Source: Bacillota bacterium (GTDB taxonomy: Bacteria > Bacillota > Clostridia > Tissierellales > Sedimentibacteraceae). From it: DNA of 49,219 nucleotides. Where the stretch lies: positions 1 to 49,219 of the forward strand of contig JAEZGU010000252.1 in the NCBI GenBank assembly GCA_023416855.1, written 5' to 3'. A program made the position numbers and the translations under genes. This document shows, piece after piece, positions 25,629-34,355 of this stretch. The notes beneath the pieces are model-generated. The model did no database searches, was not told the origin of the DNA, and was given only the letters and a program-made list of their open reading frames with translations. Each line of letters starts with the position of its first letter. Positions within the stretch are counted from its first letter, which is position 1.

Positions 25629-25997
25629 ATGAAGTCTTTGGAAGAGTTAAAAAAATTAAGAGAAGAAGCATTAAAAAATGTTGATTTAAGAAATACAGAA
25701 AAAGATATAAGAGTAGTAGTAGGAATGGCAACATGTGGGATTTCAGCAGGAGCAAGACCAGTGTTAACTACATTTGTAGAGGAAGTAGCTAAAAGAAATC
25801 TGAATAATGTTCAAGTAGTTCAAACAGGATGTATTGGAATGTGCACTTTAGAACCAATTGTTGAGGTTTATACTGCAGACAAGGAAAAGGTTACTTATAT
25901 TCATGTTGATACTGAAAAAGCAAAAAGAATTGTATCAGATCATTTGGTAAACAACAAAATTGTACGAGAATTTACTATTGGTTCTGATAATCAGTAA
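25629..25997 (+). CDS. Thioredoxin-like [2Fe-2S] ferredoxin accessory to the hydrogenase
   Basis: A 122-aa thioredoxin-fold ferredoxin with ligands in MATCGISAGARP (about residue 37) and the late pair GCIGMCTLEP. An N-terminal helical extension of about 25 residues comes first. The domain resembles the N-terminal part of the following NuoF-like subunit, so it may be a free electron carrier or a fourth subunit of the complex. It lies 11 bp after hydC and 14 bp before hydB. Its precise partner is not visible from sequence. Confidence 0.82.
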   Translation: MKSLEELKKLREEALKNVDLRNTEKDIRVVVGMATCGISAGARPVLTTFVEEVAKRNLNNVQVVQTGCIGMCTLEPIVEVYTADKEKVTYIHVDTEKAKRIVSDHLVNNKIVREFTIGSDNQ

Positions 25998-26011
25998 ATG
26001 GAGGTAAAGTT

Positions 26012-27802
26012 ATGAAAATTTTCAGATCTCATGTTTTAGTATGTGGTGGAACAGGGTGTACATCTTCAAAATCTCTTATGATAAAAAAGAGATTCGAAGA
26101 TAAAATAAAAGAATTAAATTTAGATAATGAAGTACAAGTTGTTGCAACCGGATGCTTTGGACTTTGTGAAGAAGGTCCTATTGTAATTATTTATCCTGAA
26201 GGTACATTTTACTCAAGGATGACAGTAGAAAGAGTAGACGAAATAGCAGAAGAACATTTGCTTAAAGGAAGAATTGTAAGAAAATATTTATTTGATGAAA
26301 GTGCTAAGAATGAGCAAATTAAACCACTTAGTGAAGTGGATTTCTATAAAAAGCAAAAAAGAGTAGCTCTTAGAAATTGTGGTGTAATTAATCCAGAAAA
26401 CATTAACGAATATATCGCACGTGATGGTTACATGGCACTTGGTAAAGTACTAACTGAAATGTCACCAGAAGAAGTAATAAATTTAGTAAAAGATTCAGGT
26501 TTAAAGGGAAGAGGCGGAGCAGGTTTTTCTACTGGAATGAAATGGAGCTTTGCTGCCCCAAACAAAGCAGATCAAAAATACGTTATATGCAATGCTGATG
26601 AGGGAGATCCGGGAGCTTTTATGGATAGAAGTGTGCTTGAAGGAGATCCACATGCTGTTTTAGAAGCAATGGCTATAGCGGGATATGCGATTGGAGCAAC
26701 TAAAGGATTTATTTATGTTAGAGCTGAATATCCTATAGCTGTTCATAGATTAGAAATAGCTATTAAACAAGCAAAATTGCTTGGATTGTTAGGTGAAAAT
26801 TTATTTAACTCAGGTTTTGATTTTGATGTTGAGATAAGATTAGGTGCTGGAGCATTTGTATGTGGAGAAGAAACAGCATTAATGCAGTCAATAGAAGGTA
26901 AAAGAGGTATGTCACGAAATAAGCCTCCATTCCCGGCTAATAAAGCTCTATGGGGAAAACCTACTATTATTAATAATGTTGAAACTTTGGCTAATATTCC
27001 ACAGATTATATTGAAAGGTCCGGAATGGTTTAGAAGCTTTGGTACAGAAAAATCCCCTGGAACTAAAGTATTTGCACTTGGAGGTAAAATAAATAATACT
27101 GGATTGGTTGAAGTTCCAATGGGTACAACATTAAGAGAAGTAATTTATGATATAGGAGGAGGGTGCCCTAATCATAAAGAATTTAAAGCAGTTCAAACCG
27201 GGGGTCCTTCAGGCGGATGCTTAACTAAGGATCACTTGGATATACCTATTGATTATGACAATTTAACAGCTGTAGGCTCAATGATGGGATCAGGTGGAAT
27301 GATTGTTATGGATGAAGATAATTGTATGGTTGATATAGCAAAGTTTTTCCTGGACTTTACTGTTGATGAATCTTGCGGTAAATGTACTCCTTGTAGAGAA
27401 GGTACTAAACGTATGCTTGAGATACTTGAAAGAATCTCTGAAGGTAAAGGAAAGATGGAAGATTTAGATAAACTTGAAAAATTGGCTATGAATATAAAAG
27501 AAACATCTTTATGCGGATTAGGTCAAACTGCTCCAAATCCAGTATTGTCAACACTACAGTATTTTAGAGATGAATATGAAGCACATGTTAAAGAAAAAAG
27601 ATGCCCTGCTGGTGTTTGTCAATCACTTTTAAAATACATTATTACAATGGATTGCAAGGGTTGCACAAGATGTTCAAGAATATGTCCTGTTGGTGCAATA
27701 GAAGGAAAAGTTAAGGAAGTTCATATAATCAATCAGGAAAAATGTATAAAATGTGGTGCATGTATGGATTCTTGTACTTTCCATGCAATCATTAAAAAGT
27801 AG
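26012..27802 (+). CDS. hydB: NuoF-like NAD(H)/FMN subunit of [FeFe] hydrogenase (HydB)
   Basis: A 596-aa flavoprotein that binds NAD(H) and FMN and is the site of electron bifurcation in related complexes. Domains in order: an N-terminal thioredoxin-like [2Fe-2S] domain (CGGTGCTSS at about residue 12); the NADH/FMN core with GRGGAGF (about 167), DEGDPGAFMDR and GAGAFVCGEETAL; the SLBB part; the [4Fe-4S] motif CGKCTPCREGT (about 455); and a C-terminal two-cluster ferredoxin (CKGCTRCSRICP and CIKCGACMDSC). The layout is that of HydB in Thermotoga and Thermoanaerobacter type enzymes. Confidence 0.94.
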   Translation: MKIFRSHVLVCGGTGCTSSKSLMIKKRFEDKIKELNLDNEVQVVATGCFGLCEEGPIVIIYPEGTFYSRMTVERVDEIAEEHLLKGRIVRKYLFDESAKNEQIKPLSEVDFYKKQKRVALRNCGVINPENINEYIARDGYMALGKVLTEMSPEEVINLVKDSGLKGRGGAGFSTGMKWSFAAPNKADQKYVICNADEGDPGAFMDRSVLEGDPHAVLEAMAIAGYAIGATKGFIYVRAEYPIAVHRLEIAIKQAKLLGLLGENLFNSGFDFDVEIRLGAGAFVCGEETALMQSIEGKRGMSRNKPPFPANKALWGKPTIINNVETLANIPQIILKGPEWFRSFGTEKSPGTKVFALGGKINNTGLVEVPMGTTLREVIYDIGGGCPNHKEFKAVQTGGPSGGCLTKDHLDIPIDYDNLTAVGSMMGSGGMIVMDEDNCMVDIAKFFLDFTVDESCGKCTPCREGTKRMLEILERISEGKGKMEDLDKLEKLAMNIKETSLCGLGQTAPNPVLSTLQYFRDEYEAHVKEKRCPAGVCQSLLKYIITMDCKGCTRCSRICPVGAIEGKVKEVHIINQEKCIKCGACMDSCTFHAIIKK

Positions 27803-27815
27803 AAAGGTGGTGCTG

Positions 27816-29630
27816 ATGTTGGAAAAAGTTAATTTAACTATAAATGGGATACAAGTAAGCGTCCCTAAAGATTATACGGTATTAATGGCGGCAAGAGAAG
27901 CTGGAATTGACATACCTACACTTTGTTTTTTAAAGGATATAAACGAAATAGCAGCTTGTAGAGTATGTGTGGTAGAAGCAGACATAAAAGGAGTTCCTAT
28001 GAGAAATCTTCCTACATCCTGCGTTCTACAGGTTCAGGAAGGAATGAACATAAGAACAAATACAGCTAAGGTTAGAAATGCAGTTAGAATGAATGTAGAA
28101 TTAATTCTTGCAAATCATAACAGAGAATGCTTGACTTGCTTAAGAAATGGAACTTGCGAGCTTCAGAAGTTGTGTGATGAGTTAGGAATAAAGGATATTG
28201 AGTTTGAAGGTGCTAAAAGAGAAGCTGTAATAGATAATTTATCACATTCAATAATTAGAGACAGCAGCAAGTGTATTTTATGTGGTAGATGTGTAAGTAC
28301 ATGTAGAGATGTTCAGGGAATTGGTATTTTGGATTTTACAAAGAGAGGATTTGAAACGGAAGTTGCTCCTGCTTTTGATTATAGTATGAAAGATGTACCT
28401 TGTGTATATTGTGGACAGTGCATCCAAGCATGTCCTGTTGCTGCTTTAAGAGAAAGAACATACATTGATGATGTTTGGGATGCAATTGATGATCCAGATA
28501 AATTTGTCGTTGTTCAAACTGCGCCTGGTGTTAGAGCTTCATTAGGCGAAGAATTCGGCTTACCGGTAGGAACAGATGTAACAGGTAAAATGGTGGCAAG
28601 TTTAAAACGTATTGGTTTTGATAGAGTTTTTGATACTAACTTTTCTGCAGATTTAACTATTTTAGAAGAAGGCACAGAATTATTGAATAGAGTTAAAAAT
28701 GGTGGCAAGTTACCAATGATTACATCATGCTCACCTGGATGGATTCGTTATTGTGAAATAAATTATCCGGAATTTTTAGATAATTTATCAACATGTAAAT
28801 CACCTCAACAAATGTTTGGTGCCATTGTTAAATCATATTATGCACAGAAGGAAGGAATCGATCCTAAGAAAATTGTATCTGTTTCTGTAATGCCTTGTAC
28901 TTCTAAGAAAACAGAGGCAAACAGGCCTGAAATGGAAGTTGATGGTTTAAGGGATGTTGATTTCTCCATTACTACTAGAGAATTAGGAAATATGATAAAG
29001 CAAGCTAGAATTAACTTTACAAAGTTACCTGATGAGAACCCTGATAGTATTTTAGGGGAATATACAGGTGCAGGTGTTATATTTGGAGCTTCAGGCGGTG
29101 TTATGGAAGCAGCTCTTAGAACTGTTGCAGATATACTGACAGGTAAAGATTTAGAAAATGTAGAATATCAAGTAGTAAGAGGCATCGAAGGAGTTAAAGA
29201 AGCAACTGTTGTTCTTCCTATTGATGGAAAAGACACAGAAGTAAAAGTTGCTGTTGCTCATGGAACATCTAATGCAGCTAAGGTATTAGATGCAGTAAAA
29301 AATGGTGAAAAACAATACCATTTTATTGAGGTTATGGCTTGTCCCGGAGGTTGTGTTCACGGTGGTGGTCAATCACATGTATCTGCTAAAGCACGACTTG
29401 AAGTAAATCCAAAGTCAAAAAGAGCAGATGCTTTATATGAACTTGATAGATCATTACCACTTAGAAAATCTCATAAAAATCCGGAAGTAATTAAATTATA
29501 TGAAGAGTTTTTAAAAGAGCCAAACAGTCATTTGTCTCACAAACTTCTTCATACTCATTATAACAAGAGAACAGCATATGAAATAGAACAACAAGAAGAA
29601 TATGAAAAGTTATTAGAAAAATTATTATAA
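27816..29630 (+). CDS. hydA: [FeFe] hydrogenase catalytic subunit (HydA, group A3 type)
   Basis: A 604-aa hydrogenase that makes or consumes H2. In order: an N-terminal [2Fe-2S] domain (Cys37, 48, 51, 69), the His-Cys3 [4Fe-4S] domain (HNRECLTCLRNGTCELQKLC), a two-[4Fe-4S] ferredoxin part (CILCGRCVSTCRD, CVYCGQCIQACP), and the H-cluster domain with TSCSPGW (about 303), MPCTSKKTE (about 359) and MACPGGCVHGGGQ (about 507). With HydB and HydC this fits a bifurcating enzyme that uses NADH and reduced ferredoxin together. ATG 27816 follows AAAGGTGG. Accessory maturases HydEFG are not in the window. Confidence 0.95.
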   Translation: MLEKVNLTINGIQVSVPKDYTVLMAAREAGIDIPTLCFLKDINEIAACRVCVVEADIKGVPMRNLPTSCVLQVQEGMNIRTNTAKVRNAVRMNVELILANHNRECLTCLRNGTCELQKLCDELGIKDIEFEGAKREAVIDNLSHSIIRDSSKCILCGRCVSTCRDVQGIGILDFTKRGFETEVAPAFDYSMKDVPCVYCGQCIQACPVAALRERTYIDDVWDAIDDPDKFVVVQTAPGVRASLGEEFGLPVGTDVTGKMVASLKRIGFDRVFDTNFSADLTILEEGTELLNRVKNGGKLPMITSCSPGWIRYCEINYPEFLDNLSTCKSPQQMFGAIVKSYYAQKEGIDPKKIVSVSVMPCTSKKTEANRPEMEVDGLRDVDFSITTRELGNMIKQARINFTKLPDENPDSILGEYTGAGVIFGASGGVMEAALRTVADILTGKDLENVEYQVVRGIEGVKEATVVLPIDGKDTEVKVAVAHGTSNAAKVLDAVKNGEKQYHFIEVMACPGGCVHGGGQSHVSAKARLEVNPKSKRADALYELDRSLPLRKSHKNPEVIKLYEEFLKEPNSHLSHKLLHTHYNKRTAYEIEQQEEYEKLLEKLL

Positions 29631-29658
29631 TTATAAAATATTACATTTTTATTAAATT

Positions 29659-29682
29659 GAGGGTTAATACCCTCTTTTTTTT
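29659..29682 (+). terminator. Intrinsic terminator of the hydrogenase operon
   Basis: GAGGG (29659-29663) and CCCTC (29670-29674) with loop TTAATA are followed by eight Ts, 28 bp after the hydA stop. Confidence 0.85.
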
Positions 29683-29890
29683 ATGCCCTAACCCCATTTG
29701 TACAAGCAAAGCGCAGTTCAAATGGCGGTAGGCCAAACGCACAAAATGCCAAATTTGTGCGAACGGCAGTGAGTAAACAAATTTGATGCATTTCCCTGAG
29801 ATGCCCTAACACCATTTGATGCATTTCCCTAAGATGTCCTAACACCATTTGTAAAACAAAGATTATTAAACAAATTTGATGTATTCCCCT
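29683..29890. repeat. Cluster of direct and inverted repeats between hydA and pyrC
   Basis: The 315-bp gap between hydA and pyrC holds no gene but a dense set of repeats. Two tandem 33-bp copies (29781-29813 and 29814-29846) differ at two positions. The element ATGCCCTAACACCATTTG occurs at 29683, 29801 and, with one change, 29834. The element AAACAAATTTGATG is at 29776 and 29869. Inverted pairs include CCATTTG/CAAATGG (29694-29726), GCACAAA/TTTGTGC (29739-29760) and AAATTTGT/ACAAATTT (29751-29783). Base composition is richer in GC than the neighbouring spacers. The origin may be a miniature mobile element or slipped-strand expansion. Confidence 0.75.
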
Positions 29891-29945
29891 ATGTAAATAC
29901 TTTTATATACTGTATAATTATGATATACTACATATGGGTGATATA

Positions 29946-31211
29946 ATGATACTTATAAAAAATGGAAGGGTAATAGACCCTGAAAGCAGAAGAGATGAAG
30001 TAACCGATATATTAATAGACGGAGAAATAATAAAAAAAATTGGACACAATATTTCGTATGCTAATGTAAATAAGATTATAGATGCAAGCGGTATGATTGT
30101 TTCACCCGGTTTGATAGATGTTCATGTTCATTTTAGAGATCCAGGGTTTACATATAAAGAAGATATAATATCCGGCGCTAAGGCAGCAGCAAAGGGCGGT
30201 TTTACAACAGTGGTGTGTATGGCTAATACAAACCCGGTTGCAGATAAAGATGATATTATACAATACATAATAAATAAGGGGAAAAAAACACCTATTAATG
30301 TACTGGCAACAGCGGCTGTAACAAAGGAATTAAAAGGATTAGAGTTAGTTGATATGGAAAATCTTAAAAATTCAGGTGCTGTAGGTTTTACTGATGATGG
30401 ATTTCCAATAATGAATACAGCTATAGCTTTACGTGCAATGGAAACAGCCAAGAAAATAAATGTACCTATTAGCTTTCATGAAGAAGATCCAAATTTAGTA
30501 TATAACTCAGGGATAAACGAAGGAAGTATATCTGAAAGTTTAGGATTAAGAGGAGCATTAAAAACAGCAGAAGACATTATGGTTGCAAGAGATTGCGTAT
30601 TAGCTCTTAAAACAAAAGCAAGGATAAATATACAACATGTTAGCTCTAAGGAATCGGTAGAAATAATAAAATATGCAAAACTAAACGGTGCAGATATTTA
30701 TGCTGAAGCTACTCCACACCATTTTGCCCTTACAGAAAAGGATGTAATAAGTTATGGTACAAATGCAAAAATGAATCCACCATTAAGGACAGAAGAGGAT
30801 AGATTAGCAATAATTAATGGTCTAAAAGAAAATATAATTAACATTATAGCAACAGACCATGCCCCTCACAGCAATGAGGAAAAAGAAAGAGAATTTACTA
30901 AGGCACCCAGTGGAGTAATAGGTTTAGAAACTTCATTATCAGTAGGAATAATCTATTTAGTTAAAGATAATCATCTAAATATTATGGAGCTGTTAGAAAA
31001 AATGACAATAAATCCTGCAAAATTATATAATCTAGATTCTGGACGTATAAAAGAAGGTATAAAAGCGGATTTAGTAATATTTAAATTAGATGAAAAGTGG
31101 GTTGTAGATAATTTTGTTTCAAAGTCATCTAATTCGCCATTTTTTGGTCATGAACTGATAGGCAAAGTAAAGATGACAATTTGTAGTGGAAATATAATAT
31201 ACAATGACTAA
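29946..31211 (+). CDS. pyrC: Dihydroorotase
   Basis: A 421-aa amidohydrolase that closes carbamoyl-aspartate to dihydroorotate in pyrimidine synthesis. The zinc motif is GLIDVHVHFRDPGF (about residues 53-66). Other ligands are in SFHEEDPN, INIQHVSSKES and ATDHAPHSNEEK. ATG 29946 is preferred over ATG 29934 because GGGTGAT lies between them. It is set apart from the rest of the pyr genes (from 35394) by six genes, so it must be expressed separately. No PyrR-like element is visible before it. Confidence 0.95.
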   Translation: MILIKNGRVIDPESRRDEVTDILIDGEIIKKIGHNISYANVNKIIDASGMIVSPGLIDVHVHFRDPGFTYKEDIISGAKAAAKGGFTTVVCMANTNPVADKDDIIQYIINKGKKTPINVLATAAVTKELKGLELVDMENLKNSGAVGFTDDGFPIMNTAIALRAMETAKKINVPISFHEEDPNLVYNSGINEGSISESLGLRGALKTAEDIMVARDCVLALKTKARINIQHVSSKESVEIIKYAKLNGADIYAEATPHHFALTEKDVISYGTNAKMNPPLRTEEDRLAIINGLKENIINIIATDHAPHSNEEKEREFTKAPSGVIGLETSLSVGIIYLVKDNHLNIMELLEKMTINPAKLYNLDSGRIKEGIKADLVIFKLDEKWVVDNFVSKSSNSPFFGHELIGKVKMTICSGNIIYND

Positions 31212-31278
31212 TAAATATCAAAGTGTAACTTGGTACATATAATATATAAGTAATAAAATAATTTTAGCAGGTGATGTA

Positions 31279-32421
31279 ATGATTTATTTAGACAATGCTG
31301 CAACAACTTATCCAAAACCAAAGACTGTATATAATGAAGTAATGAGAGCAATGAAAGAGTATGGCGCGAATCCGGGAAGAGGAAGCCATTCAATGGCAAT
31401 AGAAGGTGCAAGGGTAATTTATGAAACAAGAGAAAATTTAGCGCGCTTATTTAATGTAGATGATCCTATGAGAGTAATATTGACCTTTAACGCTACAGAT
31501 GCCTTGAATAAAGGAATAAAAGGAATTTTAAATCCTGGGGATCATGTTATAACAACAACTATGGAGCATAATTCCGTTTTAAGACCTTTAATGGAGTTGG
31601 AAAAGTATGGTATTGAAAATACAATAGTCCAATGTAACAATGATGGAACAATAGAAGTCGAAAAATTAGAAGAAGCTATAAGAAAAAATACAAAATTAAT
31701 TGTCACTACACATGTATCGAATTTAACGGGAACAATATTTCCAATAGAAAAAATTGGTAACATATGTAAAAACAGAAATGTACTATATATGTTGGATGCT
31801 TCACAAAGTGCAGGTGTATTAGATATTGATATGAAAAAATATAATATTGATTTACTTGCAGCTCCGGGGCACAAAGGACTATTAGGTCCACAAGGGACAG
31901 GTTGTTTAATAATTAATTGTGATGATGAAATAAAACATTTAGTTGAAGGTGGAACAGGAAGCGAATCCAGCAACATTTATCAGCCGGATTTTTATCCTGA
32001 CAAATTGGAAGCAGGTACTCATAATCTTCCGGGTATAGCCGGATTAAATGAGGGAGTAAAGTACATTTTAAGCAACGGCATAAAATCGATTTACAGCCAC
32101 GAAAAAAAACTTCTTGAGGCATTCATCAATGGAGCAGAAGAAATCGCCAAAGTTAAGATTTATGGCCCAAGAGATATAAACGAAAGATGTGGGGTAGTTT
32201 CGGTAAATATAGACGGCATTGACTCTTCAGAGTTAGCTTTTAAGTTGGATACCGAATACAATATTGCTGTTAGGCCGGGTCTTCATTGCGCACCATTAGC
32301 TCATAAAACCATTGGTACTGAAAAAATTGGAGTAGTAAGATTTAGCGTAGGGCCTTTTAATAAGATGGCTGACATAAAAGCAGCAATAAAAGCTTTGAAA
32401 GAAATTTCGGAAAATAATTAA
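31279..32421 (+). CDS. Cysteine desulfurase family protein (class V aminotransferase)
   Basis: A 380-aa PLP enzyme of the NifS/SufS superfamily. The N-terminus YLDNAATTYPKP, the PLP lysine in APGHKGLLGPQG (about residue 198) and the active-site cysteine in RPGLHCAPLAHKTIG (about 335) are clear. The last motif matches the subfamily typified by Enterococcus EF2568, which is often found near selenium-dependent molybdenum hydroxylase genes and is thought to mobilise sulfur or selenium. Nearby yedF supports such a role. General cysteine desulfurase for Fe-S clusters is the main alternative. GCAGGTGAT precedes ATG 31279. Confidence 0.88.
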   Translation: MIYLDNAATTYPKPKTVYNEVMRAMKEYGANPGRGSHSMAIEGARVIYETRENLARLFNVDDPMRVILTFNATDALNKGIKGILNPGDHVITTTMEHNSVLRPLMELEKYGIENTIVQCNNDGTIEVEKLEEAIRKNTKLIVTTHVSNLTGTIFPIEKIGNICKNRNVLYMLDASQSAGVLDIDMKKYNIDLLAAPGHKGLLGPQGTGCLIINCDDEIKHLVEGGTGSESSNIYQPDFYPDKLEAGTHNLPGIAGLNEGVKYILSNGIKSIYSHEKKLLEAFINGAEEIAKVKIYGPRDINERCGVVSVNIDGIDSSELAFKLDTEYNIAVRPGLHCAPLAHKTIGTEKIGVVRFSVGPFNKMADIKAAIKALKEISENN

Positions 32422-32426
32422 CAATA

Positions 32427-32458
32427 AAGCAAGGTAATATTAAAGTATTATCTTGCTT
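32427..32458 (+). terminator. Hairpin after the cysteine desulfurase gene
   Basis: A 13-bp stem (32427-32439 with 32446-32458, one G-T pair) with a 6-base loop follows the stop by 5 bp. The run after it is ATTTAT rather than a clean T-tract, so terminator function is likely but not certain. Confidence 0.6.
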
Positions 32459-32575
32459 ATTTATAAGTCATTGATAAATTTTGATTGCATCGCATTTTTT
32501 GTTAAATAAAAATTAATGCATAGAATGCAATAATTTGGTATAATAAAAATACATAAGTGTTGATAGGATGAAATT

Positions 32576-33640
32576 ATGAAAAAATATATAGTCTTTATTA
32601 TAATTTGTTTATCAATTATATTTGGATTGATTTATGTAACATATGGAAAAGAAATTTTGACACTATTAAATGAAAAAAAGGTATATAGTGTAAAAAATAC
32701 ACAAGTGTCTAAAATTAACACATTAGATGAGTATATGTTCTTTAGTGGTGGTATTATAACCTATAATAATAAGAAAGCAGTTTTTCTTAAATATAATAAT
32801 GATATTGTTTGGGAAAATGAAGATACTGAATTTGCAAATCAAGTTTTCGTCACGGATAAGTACCTGTTTAGAAAGATAGAAAATACTATTCAGCTCATAG
32901 ATAAGAACAATCAAAAGCATATAATGACTGAAATTAAGGGTGATTTAATAAATGTTTCACGTGAAAACAATAAGACTTATATGATATTAAAAAATGAAGA
33001 CGGATTAAATTCAGTTTATATTATCAATGATAATAATGACATCATTGTAGAAGATAAAAAGTTTGATGATATGATTACAGGTATTTCTATAAGTGATAAG
33101 TCTGAAGGATATACTTTAACTACATTGAGGTTTGAAAATGGTATTATGATTAATACAGTTTATTCTAATTTGTTCGATGACGTTGAGTTATGGGAAACTA
33201 CAATAAAAGATGAAATAATAGTGAAGATACAATCTGTAAATAACAATGTTATAGCCATAGGAACAAAAAATATTTATTATTACAATATAAATGGAAAGTT
33301 AATGTGGAAAAATAACATATTTAATAAAATAATAGATTACCATATAAATAATGAAGAACAAACGATATACATATTGTTTGAAAAAGACAATTATAATGAA
33401 TTAATTACATATAATTTTCAAGGTAAGATTTTAGAAATATATAAAGCGCCTGATAATGTTAAAAATTTGAAGGTTTATGATAATAAAATTTTCGTTTATA
33501 GTGACAGTAATATATATTTGCTTCATAATAGTAAAGCAGATAAGATATATGAAGAAATGGGTATATTTGATTTTGAAATAGTGGGAAAAGAAATTAATAT
33601 ATTATTTAAAGACAAGCTAATAAAAGGCCAAATAAATTGA
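32576..33640 (+). CDS. Membrane-anchored protein of unknown function, likely beta-propeller (DUF5711-like)
   Basis: A 354-aa protein with one N-terminal membrane segment (IVFIIICLSIIFGLIYVTY, residues 4-22) and no lipobox. The rest, predicted outside the cell, is made of short beta-strand repeats with recurring patterns such as NNDIVWENE, NGKLMWKNN and NSNIYLLH-like turns. These suggest a PQQ/WD-type propeller resembling DUF5711 proteins. No catalytic motif is seen. It is followed 38 bp later by cvpA. A near-consensus parS sequence lies inside the coding region (codons for INVSREN). Confidence 0.75.
   Translation: MKKYIVFIIICLSIIFGLIYVTYGKEILTLLNEKKVYSVKNTQVSKINTLDEYMFFSGGIITYNNKKAVFLKYNNDIVWENEDTEFANQVFVTDKYLFRKIENTIQLIDKNNQKHIMTEIKGDLINVSRENNKTYMILKNEDGLNSVYIINDNNDIIVEDKKFDDMITGISISDKSEGYTLTTLRFENGIMINTVYSNLFDDVELWETTIKDEIIVKIQSVNNNVIAIGTKNIYYYNINGKLMWKNNIFNKIIDYHINNEEQTIYILFEKDNYNELITYNFQGKILEIYKAPDNVKNLKVYDNKIFVYSDSNIYLLHNSKADKIYEEMGIFDFEIVGKEINILFKDKLIKGQIN
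32953..32968. promoter_or_regulatory. parS: parS centromere-like site (ParB binding)
   Basis: TGTTTCACGTGAAAAC matches 14 of 16 bases of the Spo0J consensus TGTTTCACGTGAAACA, including the full central TTTCACGTGAAA palindrome; only the last two bases differ. It lies about 17 kb from dnaA on the right arm, within a coding region, as most Bacillus parS sites do. The adjacent parB gene encodes the expected binder. Confidence 0.75.
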
Positions 33641-33678
33641 ACTTCCAACATAGGGGATAAAGGAGGAATAAGAATAAA

Positions 33679-34344
33679 ATGAACTATATTGATGCAGCTG
33701 TGCTACTCATCGTAGGTTATTCATGTTTTCAGGGTTACAGAAGAGGCTTTATTAAAACATTGTTTGATACCTTAGGAGTTATTGTAGCTTTCTTTTTAAG
33801 TAAGGAATTATATTACTTGGTAGAAGATTTTTTAATGGATAATACAAAGCTTTTTATGAAGGTTCATGATTTTGTAGAAAAAAAGTCTTCAATTAAAATA
33901 ATTGAATCGTTGGATAATGCAATAACTATACCTACTGAGCTTCAAAACATTTTTAGCGCAATTATTAAGACGGGTGATTTGACACAAGCTGATACAATTC
34001 AAATTTTTGTTAACAATATTAGTATAATAGTGGTAAGATCAATAAGTTTTATCATAACATTTTTGATTGTCTATGCTTTGTTGGTGGCATTGTCTAATTT
34101 AATTAACTTAATATTTAAATTACCAATATTAAATATTACGAATAGAATATTTGGTGCGGGTACCGGTTTTATCAAAGGAATTATATTTCTTTACATTATT
34201 TTTGCTTTAACATCACCGTTGATAGGATTTATGCAAGATAATGGTATATCTAAAGGTGTATTGGACTCTGAGTCAAGTAAAATATTTTATGACAACAATA
34301 TAATACTAAACTACTTGAACTACAAAGGATTTTATAATAACTAA
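33679..34344 (+). CDS. CvpA-family membrane protein
   Basis: A 221-aa integral membrane protein. The N-terminus NYIDAAVLLIVGYSCFQGYRRG with the following helix matches CvpA proteins, and helices are predicted around residues 5-20, 28-45, 112-140 and 160-185. GAGTGFIKGIIFLYI near the C-terminus is the second family hallmark. CvpA is required for colicin V secretion in E. coli, but its general role is unclear. AAAGGAGGAATA precedes ATG 33679. Confidence 0.85.
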   Translation: MNYIDAAVLLIVGYSCFQGYRRGFIKTLFDTLGVIVAFFLSKELYYLVEDFLMDNTKLFMKVHDFVEKKSSIKIIESLDNAITIPTELQNIFSAIIKTGDLTQADTIQIFVNNISIIVVRSISFIITFLIVYALLVALSNLINLIFKLPILNITNRIFGAGTGFIKGIIFLYIIFALTSPLIGFMQDNGISKGVLDSESSKIFYDNNIILNYLNYKGFYNN

Positions 34345-34355
34345 AGGAGTAATAT

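Noticed and set aside
29683..29890. Reading the repeat patch as a CRISPR array
   Set aside because: The copies are adjacent or irregularly spaced, with no regular unique spacers, and no cas genes are near.
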